DNA of 64,000 bases from Siphonodentalium dalli. Its lineage: Eukaryota; Mollusca; Scaphopoda; Gadilida; Siphonodentaliidae. Shown piece by piece: positions 23,501 to 35,477 of this stretch (position 1 is its first letter; every line of letters begins with the position of its first letter). The translations under genes and the position numbers were made by a program. The notes under the pieces were generated by a model, which worked only from the letters and a program-made list of their open reading frames with translations, was not told the origin of the DNA and made no database searches. The stretch is taken from NCBI GenBank assembly GCA_032622095.1, contig CP136062.1, positions 8,583,710 to 8,647,709 of the forward strand, read 5' to 3'.

Positions 23501-26197
23501 CCACCCCTCCCCAGACCCACAATAATGAACAGACACTGGCAAAATTTGGCCCACCGCGTGCTCTCTTCCGTCCGCACACGTTGGCGTATCAGATGATATC
23601 CTATGTTCGATATCTTCGGAGGAGATGTGAGGACAAGCACATGGGCCCAAATTGCAAACTTTGAGGGCCCGTAACTCTTGCATTTCTTCTCGGATTTCAA
23701 AAATCCTTTCCGGTATGAGTTTGTTTTCGTTCGGGAAATACATAAACTTAAATATATGAATGTCAATCAAAATTTTATTTTGCAAACAATTTGCCCCCCA
23801 CCCCAGTGTCAAAATATATGTCTGACCCTGTCAAAATTTCCTTCTCTGACTAAACTGACAACGGTCAACACGACTATGAAAACCACATGCAGTTATCTGG
23901 AATGATACAAGAGGACAACAGAGTACAATCAAATAGAGGTTTGCCAACTATGGGCGGTAACTCCTCAGGGAAAGCGCGGACACAAGTTCTGATGCCCGTG
24001 GGCAGTAGGGCATATCGAGATGTGTATACAGTCCAATTTTCGATGCTCTGCTCCTTATAATTTCCGAGATAATAAAATGACATTTTTTCATATAAAGGGA
24101 GATAACTCTACGGGGTAAATGCGGACAATATCCGTTATGAGCCAAAGGCATAGAACTCATTTACCCCAACATACTTACCAAACTTGAGTTTTCTAGTACT
24201 AATACATTCCGAGATTTGGGCGTTGAAAAATACTGTAGTATAATAATAATAATAATGAAAAATAATCGAAAAAGGGCCATAACTCTGTTAAAAGATATTG
24301 GACCAACATCCGGATACCATTATTTTTAGTAGACCTTAGATGCCTTCATTCGCTAGAGATTTCGCGGTCCTCCTCCCATTAGTTTCTGAGTATTTCCAAT
24401 TAAACAGAAAACGGCCGCAGTAGAAAAACAATATACTTCCTTGGTTACACCATGGAAGTATAATAATAGGATCAATCATGAGTGGAAAGAATCGCAGTTT
24501 ATGGACGGAAAATATGAAGTATGGTGATTATATGTTGTCCTAATATGTGTAGGTTGATCTCAAGTGTTTGGACGTGACCCCACCCCTGCCTCGAAATTGG
24601 GTGACGGGATTGGGAAAACATCAACCCCTGGCACAAACTGCTAAGTTTGAGGCCCCGTAACTTCGTCAGTTTCCAACGGATTTTAAAGTTGTTTCCAGTT
24701 TTGTGATTTGCGGCTGACATAGATTGCATAGTATAAATTTCATCTGATTTGGAGACGGATAACACTTTGATTATTGGAAAGCATATGGGCCCAAATTCAA
24801 ACTTGTACGGCCAAAATCTCCGCCATTTTCCAACGTATTTACGATCTGTCTTCAGCTTCGAGATCGGCTGATGTTGCAGATATTATATTCCAAGTTTCAT
24901 CTGATTCCGAGAAGAATTAAAATTCGGCACCACGGACCACCCCTCCCCAGACCCACAATAATGAACCGACACTGGCAAAATTTGGCCCACCGCGTGCCGT
25001 CTCCAGTCCGTACGCATTTTCGTATCAGATGACATCCTATGTTCGATATCTTCGGAGGAGATGTGTTATCAAGCACATGGGCCCAAAATTGCAAAGTTTG
25101 AGGGCCCGCGATTCTTTTAGTTTTCGATGGATTTTCGAAATTCTTCCAGTTTCTAGATCGGCTGATGTTGCAGATGTTATATTCCAAGTTTCATCTGATT
25201 CCGAGAAGAATTAAAAATTGGTACCACGGACCACCCCTCCCCAGACCCACAATAATGAACAGACACTGGCAAAATTTGGCCCACCGCGTGCTCTCTTCCG
25301 TCCGCACACGTTGGCGTATCAGATGATATCCTATGTTCGATATCTTCGGAGGAGATGTGAGGACAAGCACATGGGCCCAAATTGCAAACTTTGAGGGCCC
25401 GTAACTCTTGCATTTCTTCTCGGATTTCAAAAATCCTTTCCGGTATGAGTTTGTTTTCGTTCGGGAAATACATAAACTTAAATATATGAATGTCAATCAA
25501 AATTTTATTTTGCAAACAATTTGCCCCCCACCCCAGTGTCAAAATATATGTCTGACCCTGTCAAAATTTCCTTCTCTGACTAAACTGACAACGGTCAACA
25601 CGACTATGAAAACCACATGCAGTTATCTGGAATGATACAAGAGGACAACAGAGTACAATCAAATAGAGGTTTGCCAACTATGGGCGGTAACTCCTCAGGG
25701 AAAGCGCGGACACAAGTTCTGATGCCCGTGGGCAGTAGGGCATATCGAGATGTGTATACAGTCCAATTTTCGATGCTCTGCTCCTTATAATTTCCGAGAT
25801 AATAAAATGACATTTTTTCATATAAAGGGAGATAACTCTACGGGGTAAATGCGGACAATATCCGTTATGAGCCAAAGGCATAGAACTCATTTACCCCAAC
25901 ATACTTACCAAACTTGAGTTTTCTAGTACTAATACATTCCGAGATTTGGGCGTTGAAAACTACTGTAGTATAATAATAATAATAATGAAAAATAATCGAA
26001 AAAGGGCCATAACTCTGTTAAAAGATATTGGACCAACATCCGGATACCATTATTTTTAGTAGACCTTAGATGCCTTCATTCGCTAGAGATTTCGCGGTCC
26101 TCCTCCCATTAGTTTCTGAGTATTTCCAATTAAACAGAAAACGGCCGCAGTAGAAAAACAATATACTTCCTTGGTTACACCATGGAAGTATAATAAT

Positions 26198-28446
26198 AAT
26201 GAAAAATAATCGAATAAGGGCTATAACTCTGTCTTGAAACATTGGGCCGAAATCCGGATATCATTATCTTTAGTAGACCTCAGATGCCTATATATTCGTT
26301 AGAGATCTTGCGGTCCTGTTGCAATTAGTTTCTGGGTATTTTCAAATAAACGGAAAACTACCCCAATAGAAAAACAATATACTTCCTTGGTTACACCATG
26401 GAAGTATAATAATAATAATAATAATGAAAAATAATCGAAAAAGGGCCATAACTCTGTCAAAATATATTGGACCAACATCCGGATAGCATTATTTTTAGTA
26501 GACCTTAGATGCCTACATTCGCTAGAGATTTCGCGGTCCTCCTATTAGTTTCTGAGTATTTCCAATTAAACAGAAAACGGCCGCAGTAGAAAAACAATAT
26601 ACTTCCTTGGTTACACCATGGAAGTATAATAATAGGGAAAATCATGAGTGGAAAGAATCGCAGTTTCGGGACGGAAAATATAAGTATGGTGAGTATATGT
26701 TGTCCTAACATGTGTATGTTGATCTCAAGTGTTTGGACGTGACCCCACCCCTACCTCGAAATTGGGTGACGGGATTGGGAAAACATCAACCCTGGCACAA
26801 AATGCGAAGTTTGAGGGCCCGTAACTCCGTTAGTTTCCAACGGATTAAAATTTGTTTTTCAGTTTTGCGATCTGCCGCTGACCTAGATTGCACAACATAA
26901 ATTTCATCTGATTCGGACCCGAATAACACTTTGGTTATTGGAAAGCATATGGGCCCAAATTCAAAATTGGATTGCCAAAATCTCCGCCATTTTTACACGG
27001 ATTTACGATCTGTTTTCAGCTTCGTGATCAACGTATATGGTAGATGTTACATTCCAAGTTTCATCTGATTCGGAGAAGAATACAAAAATGGTACCACGGA
27101 CTACCCCTCCCCTGACCCACAATACTGAACCGACACTGGAAATATTACACCCACCGTGTGCCCTCTTCAGTCCGTACGGATTATAGTAGCAGATTACATC
27201 CTAGGTTCGATATCTTCGGAAAAGATGTGTTATCAAGCACATCCATGGGCCCAAAATTGCAAAGTTTGAGGGCCCGCAATTCTTTCAGTTTTCGATGGAT
27301 TTTAGAAATTCGTTCAGTTTCTAGATCGGCTGAGGTTGCAGATGTTATATTCCAAGTTTCATCTGATTCGAAAAAGAATTAAAAATTGGTACCATGGACC
27401 ACCCCTCCCCAGACCCACAATACTGAACCGACACTGGCAAAATTTGGCCCACCGCGTGCCCTCTTCAATCCGTACGTATTGTCGTATCAGATGACATCCT
27501 ATGTTCGATATCTTCGGAGGAAATGTGTTATCAAGCACATGGGTCCAAAATTGCAAAGTTTGAGGGCCCGCAATTATGTCAGTTTTCGATGGATTTTCGA
27601 AATTCTTTCAATTTCGAGATCGACTGATGTTGCAGATGTTATATTCCAAGTTTCATCTGATTCGGAGAAGAACTAAAAATTGGTACCACGGACCACCCCT
27701 CCCCAGACCCACAATAATGAACAGACACTGGCAAAATTTGGCCCATCGCGTGCTCTCTTCCGTCCGCACACGTTGCCGTATCAGATGATATCCTATGTTC
27801 GATACCTTCGGAGGAGATGTGGTCACAAGCACATCGGCCCAAATTGCAAACTTTGAGGGCCCGTAACTCTTGCATTTCTTCTCGGATTTCAAAAATCCTT
27901 TCCGGTATGGGTTTGTTATCGTTCGAGAAATACATAAACTTAAATAGATGAATGTCAAACAAAATTTTATTTTGCAAAAATTTTGCCCCCCACCCCAGTG
28001 TCAAAATATATGTCCGACCCTGTCAAATTTTTCTTCTCTGACTAAACTGACAACGGTCAACACGACTATGAAAACCACATGCAGTTATCTGGAATGATAC
28101 AAGAGAACAACAGAGTACAATCAAATAGAGGTTTGCCAACTATGGGCGGTAACTCCTCAGGGAAAGCGCGGACACAAGTTCTGATGCCCGTGGGCAGTAG
28201 GGCATATCGAGGTGTGCATACAGTCCAATTTTCGATGCTCTGCTCCTTATAATTTCCGAGATAATAAAATGACATATTTTTAGATAAAGGGAGATAACTC
28301 CTCGGGGAAAACGCGGACAATATTCGTTATGCGACGATGGCATACAACTCTTTGATCCCAAGATACGTACCAAGTTTTAGTGTGCTACTCCTGGTACTTT
28401 TCGAGTAATAAGGGTTGCAAAAGTGTCCAGTATAATAATAATAATA
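26198..28446 (+). repeat. Spacer B1, part 1: diverged satellite monomer
   Basis: The array leaves the 1730-bp pattern at a (TAA)n tract. There follows one strongly diverged module (26198 to about 26412), a second module (to about 26630) and then a variant monomer of about 2.02 kb carrying three rather than two 292-bp sub-repeats (anchors near 26948, 27246, 27540, then about 27831). It ends at another TAA tract (about 28430-28446). Open frames seen in array A are partly retained but with several amino-acid changes, which gives no sign of coding constraint. Confidence 0.8.
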
Positions 28447-28513
28447 ACTAGAGGTCAGATTCCATGGAATCAGATATACTTCCATGGTATTCCATCCCAT
28501 CCCATCCCATCCC

Positions 28514-28773
28514 GACCTGACCTTGGTCTTCAAAATGGTCAATCGAAGGTCAAATCGGGTAAAACATGCGGATTTCCACGAAATTTGATACCTAGGGGTA
28601 CTTTTGTCCGGGGAGTCTTTTGGGCGGGTCAAGTCGTGACCCCGACCTGACATTGACATTCGAAATGGTAAGTTCAAGGTCAAATCGAGTAAAACGATCG
28701 GATTTCGACGAAATTTTATACCTAGGAAAACTTTTGTCCGGGGAGTGTTTTGGACAGGTCAAATCGTGACAAT
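28514..28773 (+). repeat. Diverged 130-bp tandem pair
   Basis: Two adjacent copies starting gacctgac (28514 and 28644) share ggtcaaatcg, taaaac, cggatttc, acgaaatt, atacctagg and cttttgtccggggagt. They differ at roughly a quarter of positions by eye. The same pair is present in spacer B2. Confidence 0.65.
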
Positions 28774-29658
28774 ATGTTACTTTTACAGTAGAGCGGACAT
28801 ACCTATATAGTATATCGGTGAGCATATTCATGCATTTGCCTTGCTTCTTGCTAAGTCCGTTTGAATTTGCGTCATGAAGAGAGGGTTTGAATTTGAGTAA
28901 TATATATCACCCGTCACAACGTTATACGCTACCAGGGTTAAACCGTTCAATATAAATCATTAAAAAGTGTACTAATCTTGCGTTTATATACTACTTATCA
29001 CATCCACTCATCGAAAAGTTTTTATCTCAATATATGATTTTCGGAGTAATTTTGCCCATTTGATCTTCGGTGGAATTTTCCAAATCTGAACCCACCCGAC
29101 ACAAACACTCCCTTGAGCAGGTTGCGTTTATATTAGAGAGGTCAAATTTTAGAGTCATACCTACAGTATACCGGCTTATGTACCACCGCATTAAACTCGC
29201 TCCTACATCGGCCCGTTTGGATTTGGGGCTAAAAATCGGCTAGTGATAGACTACAGAAGTATACATATTTATGATATATAGCGTTGTCACGAGTAAACCG
29301 TTCCGTTCCATCTGAAAATTAGAAAATTGCGCTCTAGATGCGCGTGAACACTAGCTATCAGATGTACTCGTCAAAAAAAAAATTCTCGATGTTTGAATTT
29401 GAAGTATAGCGGTCAAGATTTGGGGGGGGGGGCGTGAATAGAATATCCAAATGTACCTGCTACGGCATTACCTTGCTCTTTAATTAGCCCTTTTGGATTT
29501 GGTGGGAAGAATAGGTGCATTTTCCTGTTCCCCGTATAGCGGAAAGGGGTATATATATATAGTCACGCATTTCAATCAGTTTGGATATAAAGTTTAAATA
29601 TACACAGTTATATGCCTATATATTTAATACTAATATATTTTCTTATAAATTAATAGCG

Positions 29659-29739
29659 CAATGCGTAGTCGAGTGGTCAGAGCGTCAAACCTTCAGTTTG
29701 TGTTTTTATTGCGACGTGAGTTCGAATCCCGTCAAATTA
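29659..29739 (+). pseudogene. tRNA-like Pol III unit 1 (B1)
   Basis: The A box TAGTCGAGTGG (29666-29676) and B box GTTCGAATCC (29720-29729) match the eukaryotic internal Pol III promoter. T54-T55-C56 and A58 are in place, and a T7 run (29742-29748) follows as a terminator. An anticodon-like stem CAAAC/GTTTG is present, but position 33 is not T. The acceptor stem does not pair and the T stem has a mismatch, so this is not a functional tRNA. It is best read as tRNA-derived. Confidence 0.55.
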
Positions 29740-29930
29740 TCTTTTTTTATTTTTTATTTTTAACATGTTTTGGTGTATTTTAATCATCAAATACGAATAA
29801 TACCAAACTAAAGATAATGTAAAGATGCTTTTTATATTCGATTTCAATCAGTTTGGATATAAAGTTTAAATATACACAGTTATATGCCTACATATTTAAT
29901 ACTAATATATTTTCTTATAAATTAACAGCG

Positions 29931-30010
29931 CAGTGCGTAGCCGAGTGGAGAGAGCGTCAAACATTCAGTTTGTGTTTTATTGCGACGTGAGTTCGAATCC
30001 CGTCAAATTA
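29931..30010 (+). pseudogene. tRNA-like Pol III unit 2 (B1)
   Basis: A box TAGCCGAGTGG (29938-29948), B box GTTCGAATCC (29991-30000), T7 terminator at 30013-30019. The A box is a perfect consensus match. The anticodon-type stem CAAAC/GTTTG encloses ATTCA. The ends (CAGTGCG against CAAATTA) pair poorly, so amino-acid acceptance is unlikely although transcription by Pol III is plausible. Confidence 0.55.
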
Positions 30011-30540
30011 TCTTTTTTTATTTTTTATTTTTAACATGTTTTGGTGTATTTTAATCATCAAATACGAATAATACCAAACTAAAGATAATGTAAAGATGCT
30101 TTTTATATTCGATAAATAACTAGAATATAAACAATATACAAATTGATCTTACGAAACTTATGATGTTTGCATGTTTGTATGTGTTTATCGTTGTTATCGC
30201 AAATGGAATAATTGGCTATACGTCGTCATTACGTTAGTAGAAATATACACCATATAACGAAGTCTTGTGTGATCAAATTAATGTAATGTTTGTATTTTGT
30301 TTGGTTGTATATGATATGCAGTGCGTTGAAGATGCGAAAGAAAATACAAAAGTGAAATGCACGCACGCAGATAGCTCATGACACACTATACACAATAAAA
30401 TGATAATTTACCACACACCATGGGCTACACAATTTACGAATAGGTGGGTTTATATTAAAATCCAAGTTATTTGCTTTATAACCGCTCCGATATGAACTCA
30501 TACCAATATAGCACTCTGGAAATGATTGTTGGAATTCGAC

Positions 30541-30620
30541 GGGCGTTCTATCAGTTCTCTGGTAGAGGAATGAGACTGGCCCGCGGCAAGACGGGTGTAT
30601 TCGAATCGGAGGTAGGTTCC
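30541..30620 (+). pseudogene. Degenerate third tRNA-like stretch (B1)
   Basis: tcagttctctggtagag (about 30551-30567) resembles a D arm with a three-base insertion, and gtattcgaatc (30597-30607) resembles a B box. There is no clear acceptor pairing and no T run directly after. It is retained in B2 with a base change. Weak evidence only. Confidence 0.2.
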
Positions 30621-30914
30621 ATCCCACGGAGGATGGGGTAGCCGGAGGAAGGAGAGAGGGGAGTGACAAATTTTTGGCGTATATATAGATAATATATATT
30701 ATATATATAAGCGGAATTATTTTGAAGAGCTCTTTCCATTTGACTGAGAAAAAAATAATGTTCTAAGTCCAAAAGTTTTGGTTGAAATATTGGAGCCTTT
30801 TTCAAAAAGTGAAAACAAAATGAACGACTTTTCTGGGACAGGTCGATTTGGATCCGTTTTGGACTCTGGATTTCCCAAAAGTCATCTCCGTTTCGCGTGT
30901 AGCATAATCTGAAT

Positions 30915-31538
30915 CTTCGGAGGAGATGTGTTATCAAGCACATGGGCCCAAATTGCAAACTTTGAGGGCCCGTAACTCTTGCATTTCTTCTCGGATTTCA
31001 AAAATCCTTTCCGGTATGAGTTTGTTTTCGTTCGGGAAATACATAAACTTAAATATATGAATGTCAATCAAAATTTTATTTTGCAAACAATTTGCCCCCC
31101 ACCCCAGTGTCAAAATATATGTCCGACCCTGTCAAAATTTCCTTCTCTGACTAAACTGACAACGGTCAACACGACTATGAAAACCACATGCAGTTATCTG
31201 GAATGATACAAGAGGACAACAGAGTACAATCAAATAGAGGTTTGCCAACTATGGGCGGTAACTCCTCAGGGAAAGCGCGGACACAAGTTCTGAAGCCCGT
31301 GGGCAGTAGGGCATATCGAGATGTGTATACAGTCCAATTTTCGATGCTCTGCTCCTTATAATTTCCGAGATAATAAAATGACATTTTTTCATATAAAGGG
31401 AGATAACTCCACGGGGTAAATGCGGACAATATCCGTTATGAGCCAAAGGCATAGAACTCATTTACCCCAACATACTTACCAAACTTGAGTTTTCTAGTAC
31501 TAATACATTCCGAGATTTTGGCGTTGAAAAATACTGTA

Positions 31539-31571
<33 letters not shown>

Positions 31572-33491
31572 AAAATAATCGAAAAAGGGCCATAACTCTG
31601 TTAAAAGATATTGGACCAACATCCGGATACCATTATTTTTAGTAGACCTTAGCTGCCTTCATTCGCTAGAGATTTCGCGGTCCTCCTCCCATTAGTTTCT
31701 GAGTATTTCCAATTAAACAGAAAACGGCCGCAGTAGAAAAACAATATACTTCCTTGGTTACACCATGGAAGTATAATAATGAAAAATAATCGAAAAAGGG
31801 CCATAACTCTGTTAAAAGATATTGGACCAACATCCGGATACCATTATTTTTAGTAGACCTTAGATGCCTTCATTCGCTAGAGATTTCGCGGTCCTCCTCC
31901 CATTAGTTTCTGAGTATTTCCAATTAAACAGAAAACGGCCGCAGTAGAAAAACAATATACTTCCTTGGTTACACCATGGAAGTATAATAATAGGATCAAT
32001 CATGAGTGGAAAGAATCGCAGTTTATGAACGAAAAATATGAAGTATGGTGATTATATGTTGTCCTAATATGTGTAGGTTGATATCAAGTGTTTGGACGTG
32101 ACCCCACCCCTGCCTCGAAATTGGGTGACGGGATTGGGAAAACATCAACCCCTGGCACAAAATGCTAAGTTTGAGGCCCCGTAACTTCGTCAGTTTCCAA
32201 CGGATTTTAAAGTTGTTTCCAGTTTTGTGATTTGCGGCTGACATAGATTGCATAGTATAAATTTCATCTGATTTGGAGACGGTTAACACTTTGATTATTG
32301 GAAAGCATATGGGCCCAAATTCAAACTTGTACGGCCAAAATCTCCGCCATTTTCCAACGTATTTACGATCTGTGTTCAGCTTCGAGATCGGCTGATGTTG
32401 CAGATATTATATTCCAAGTTTCATCTGATTCCGAAAAGAATTAAAATTCGTCACCACGGACCACCCCTCCCCAGACCCACAATAATGAACCGACACTGGC
32501 AAAATTTGGCCCACCGCGTGCCGTCTCCAGTCCGTACGCATTTTCGTATCAGATGACATCCTATGTTCGATATCTTCGGAGGAGATGTGTTATCAAGCAC
32601 ATGGACCCAAAATTGCAAAGTTTGAGGGCCTGCAATTCTTTCAGTTTTCGATGGATTTTCGAAATTCTTTCAGTTTCTAGATCGGCTGATGTTGCAGATG
32701 TTATATTCCAAGTTTCATCTGATTCCGAGAAGAATTAAAATTCGGCACCACGGACCACCCCTCCCCAGACCCACAATAATGAACCGATACTGGCAAAATT
32801 TGGCCCACCGCGTGCCCTCTTCCGTCCGCACACGTTGGCGTATCAGCTGACATCCTAACTTCGACATCTTCGGAGGAGATGTGTTATCAAGCACATGGGC
32901 CCAAATTGCAAACTTTGAGGGCCCGTAACTCTTGCATTTCTTCTCGGATTTCAAAAATCCTTTCCGGTATGAGTTTGTTTTCGTTCGGGAAATACATAAA
33001 CTTAAATATATGAATGTCAATCAAAATTTTATTTTGCAAACAATTTGCCCCCCACCCCAGTGTCAAAATATATGTCCGACCCTGTCAAAATTTCCTTCTC
33101 TGACTAAACTGACAACGGTCAACACGACTATGAAAACCACATGCAGTTATCTGGAATGATACAAGAGGACAACAGAGTACAATCAAATAGAGGTTTGCCA
33201 ACTATGGGCGGTAACTCCTCAGGGAAAGCGCGGACACAAGTTCTGAAGCCCGTGGGCAGTAGGGCATATCGAGATGTGTATACAGTCCAATTTTCGATGC
33301 TCTGCTCCTTATAATTTCCGAGATAATAAAATGACATTTTTTCATATAAAGGGAGATAACTCCACGGGGTAAATGCGGACAATATCCGTTATGAGCCAAA
33401 GGCATAGAACTCATTTACCCCAACATACTTACCAAACTTGAGTTTTCTAGTACTAATACATTCCGAGATTTTGGCGTTGAAAAATACTGTA

Positions 33492-33524
<33 letters not shown>

Positions 33525-35444
33525 AAAATAATCGAAAAAGGGCCATAACTCTGTTAAAAGATATTGGACCAACATCCGGATACCATTATTTTTAGTAGAC
33601 CTTAGCTGCCTTCATTCGCTAGAGATTTCGCGGTCCTCCTCCCATTAGTTTCTGAGTATTTCCAATTAAACAGAAAACGGCCGCAGTAGAAAAACAATAT
33701 ACTTCCTTGGTTACACCATGGAAGTATAATAATGAAAAATAATCGAAAAAGGGCCATAACTCTGTTAAAAGATATTGGACCAACATCCGGATACCATTAT
33801 TTTTAGTAGACCTTAGATGCCTTCATTCGCTAGAGATTTCGCGGTCCTCCTCCCATTAGTTTCTGAGTATTTCCAATTAAACAGAAAACGGCCGCAGTAG
33901 AAAAACAATATACTTCCTTGGTTACACCATGGAAGTATAATAATAGGATCAATCATGAGTGGAAAGAATCGCAGTTTATGAACGAAAAATATGAAGTATG
34001 GTGATTATATGTTGTCCTAATATGTGTAGGTTGATATCAAGTGTTTGGACGTGACCCCACCCCTGCCTCGAAATTGGGTGACGGGATTGGGAAAACATCA
34101 ACCCCTGGCACAAAATGCTAAGTTTGAGGCCCCGTAACTTCGTCAGTTTCCAACGGATTTTAAAGTTGTTTCCAGTTTTGTGATTTGCGGCTGACATAGA
34201 TTGCATAGTATAAATTTCATCTGATTTGGAGACGGTTAACACTTTGATTATTGGAAAGCATATGGGCCCAAATTCAAACTTGTACGGCCAAAATCTCCGC
34301 CATTTTCCAACGTATTTACGATCTGTGTTCAGCTTCGAGATCGGCTGATGTTGCAGATATTATATTCCAAGTTTCATCTGATTCCGAAAAGAATTAAAAT
34401 TCGTCACCACGGACCACCCCTCCCCAGACCCACAATAATGAACCGACACTGGCAAAATTTGGCCCACCGCGTGCCGTCTCCAGTCCGTACGCATTTTCGT
34501 ATCAGATGACATCCTATGTTCGATATCTTCGGAGGAGATGTGTTATCAAGCACATGGACCCAAAATTGCAAAGTTTGAGGGCCTGCAATTCTTTCAGTTT
34601 TCGATGGATTTTCGAAATTCTTTCAGTTTCTAGATCGGCTGATGTTGCAGATGTTATATTCCAAGTTTCATCTGATTCCGAGAAGAATTAAAATTCGGCA
34701 CCACGGACCACCCCTCCCCAGACCCACAATAATGAACCGATACTGGCAAAATTTGGCCCACCGCGTGCCCTCTTCCGTCCGCACACGTTGGCGTATCAGC
34801 TGACATCCTAACTTCGACATCTTCGGAGGAGATGTGTTATCAAGCACATGGGCCCAAATTGCAAACTTTGAGGGCCCGTAACTCTTGCATTTCTTCTCGG
34901 ATTTCAAAAATCCTTTCCGGTATGAGTTTGTTTTCGTTCGGGAAATACATAAACTTAAATATATGAATGTCAATCAAAATTTTATTTTGCAAACAATTTG
35001 CCCCCCACCCCAGTGTCAAAATATATGTCCGACCCTGTCAAAATTTCCTTCTCTGACTAAACTGACAACGGTCAACACGACTATGAAAACCACATGCAGT
35101 TATCTGGAATGATACAAGAGGACAACAGAGTACAATCAAATAGAGGTTTGCCAACTATGGGCGGTAACTCCTCAGGGAAAGCGCGGACACAAGTTCTGAA
35201 GCCCGTGGGCAGTAGGGCATATCGAGATGTGTATACAGTCCAATTTTCGATGCTCTGCTCCTTATAATTTCCGAGATAATAAAATGACATTTTTTCATAT
35301 AAAGGGAGATAACTCCACGGGGTAAATGCGGACAATATCCGTTATGAGCCAAAGGCATAGAACTCATTTACCCCAACATACTTACCAAACTTGAGTTTTC
35401 TAGTACTAATACATTCCGAGATTTTGGCGTTGAAAAATACTGTA

Positions 35445-35477
<33 letters not shown>

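Larger units (their letters stand above)
10376..26197 (+). repeat. Satellite array A: nine 1730-bp monomers plus a partial
   Basis: Monomers begin at 10376, 12106, 13836, 15566, 17296, 19026, 20756, 22486 and 24216, each exactly 1730 bp. A tenth breaks off near 26197. By eye the only differences are single bases at 17277 and 19007 (shared by adjacent monomers), 22643 and 25960. Each monomer has a (TAA)n tract, a module of about 220 bp ending in a hairpin, two sub-repeats of 292 and 294 bp, and two shorter related blocks. The longest open frames start with TTG or GTG, lie mainly on the minus strand and shift phase between sub-repeats (292 is not a multiple of three). They are therefore not supported as genes. 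Confidence 0.95.
29569..30112 (+). repeat. Tandem pair of 272-bp units carrying tRNA-like heads (B1)
   Basis: Unit 1 spans 29569-29840 and unit 2 spans 29841-30112. Each has an AT-rich leader, a tRNA-like segment with A and B boxes, a run of seven T and an AT-rich tail ending ttatattcgat. The organisation resembles a tRNA-derived SINE dimer or a duplicated Pol III gene. Confidence 0.7.
28447..30914 (+). repeat. Spacer B1, part 2: 2.5-kb non-satellite insert
   Basis: The sequence from the end of the TAA tract to the re-entry into satellite at cttcggaggagatgtg is unrelated to the monomers. It holds a ccatcc-type microsatellite (about 28488-28513), a diverged 130-bp tandem pair, an 11-base G run (29422-29432), a tandem pair of tRNA-like units and a degenerate third tRNA-like stretch. 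No terminal inverted repeats are seen. A second copy lies at 47282-49750. Confidence 0.75.

Noticed and set aside
10376..26197. CRISPR-like array
   Set aside because: Units are kilobase-long direct repeats without unique spacers, in an animal-type genome.
29581..29763. 60-codon plus-strand frame over the tRNA-like unit
   Set aside because: It covers the tRNA-like segment and its AT-rich leader; the Pol III signals explain the sequence better.
28447..30914. Spacer insert as a DNA transposon
   Set aside because: No terminal inverted repeat, no transposase and no target duplication is visible at its two junctions. A recombination junction at the TAA tract is simpler.
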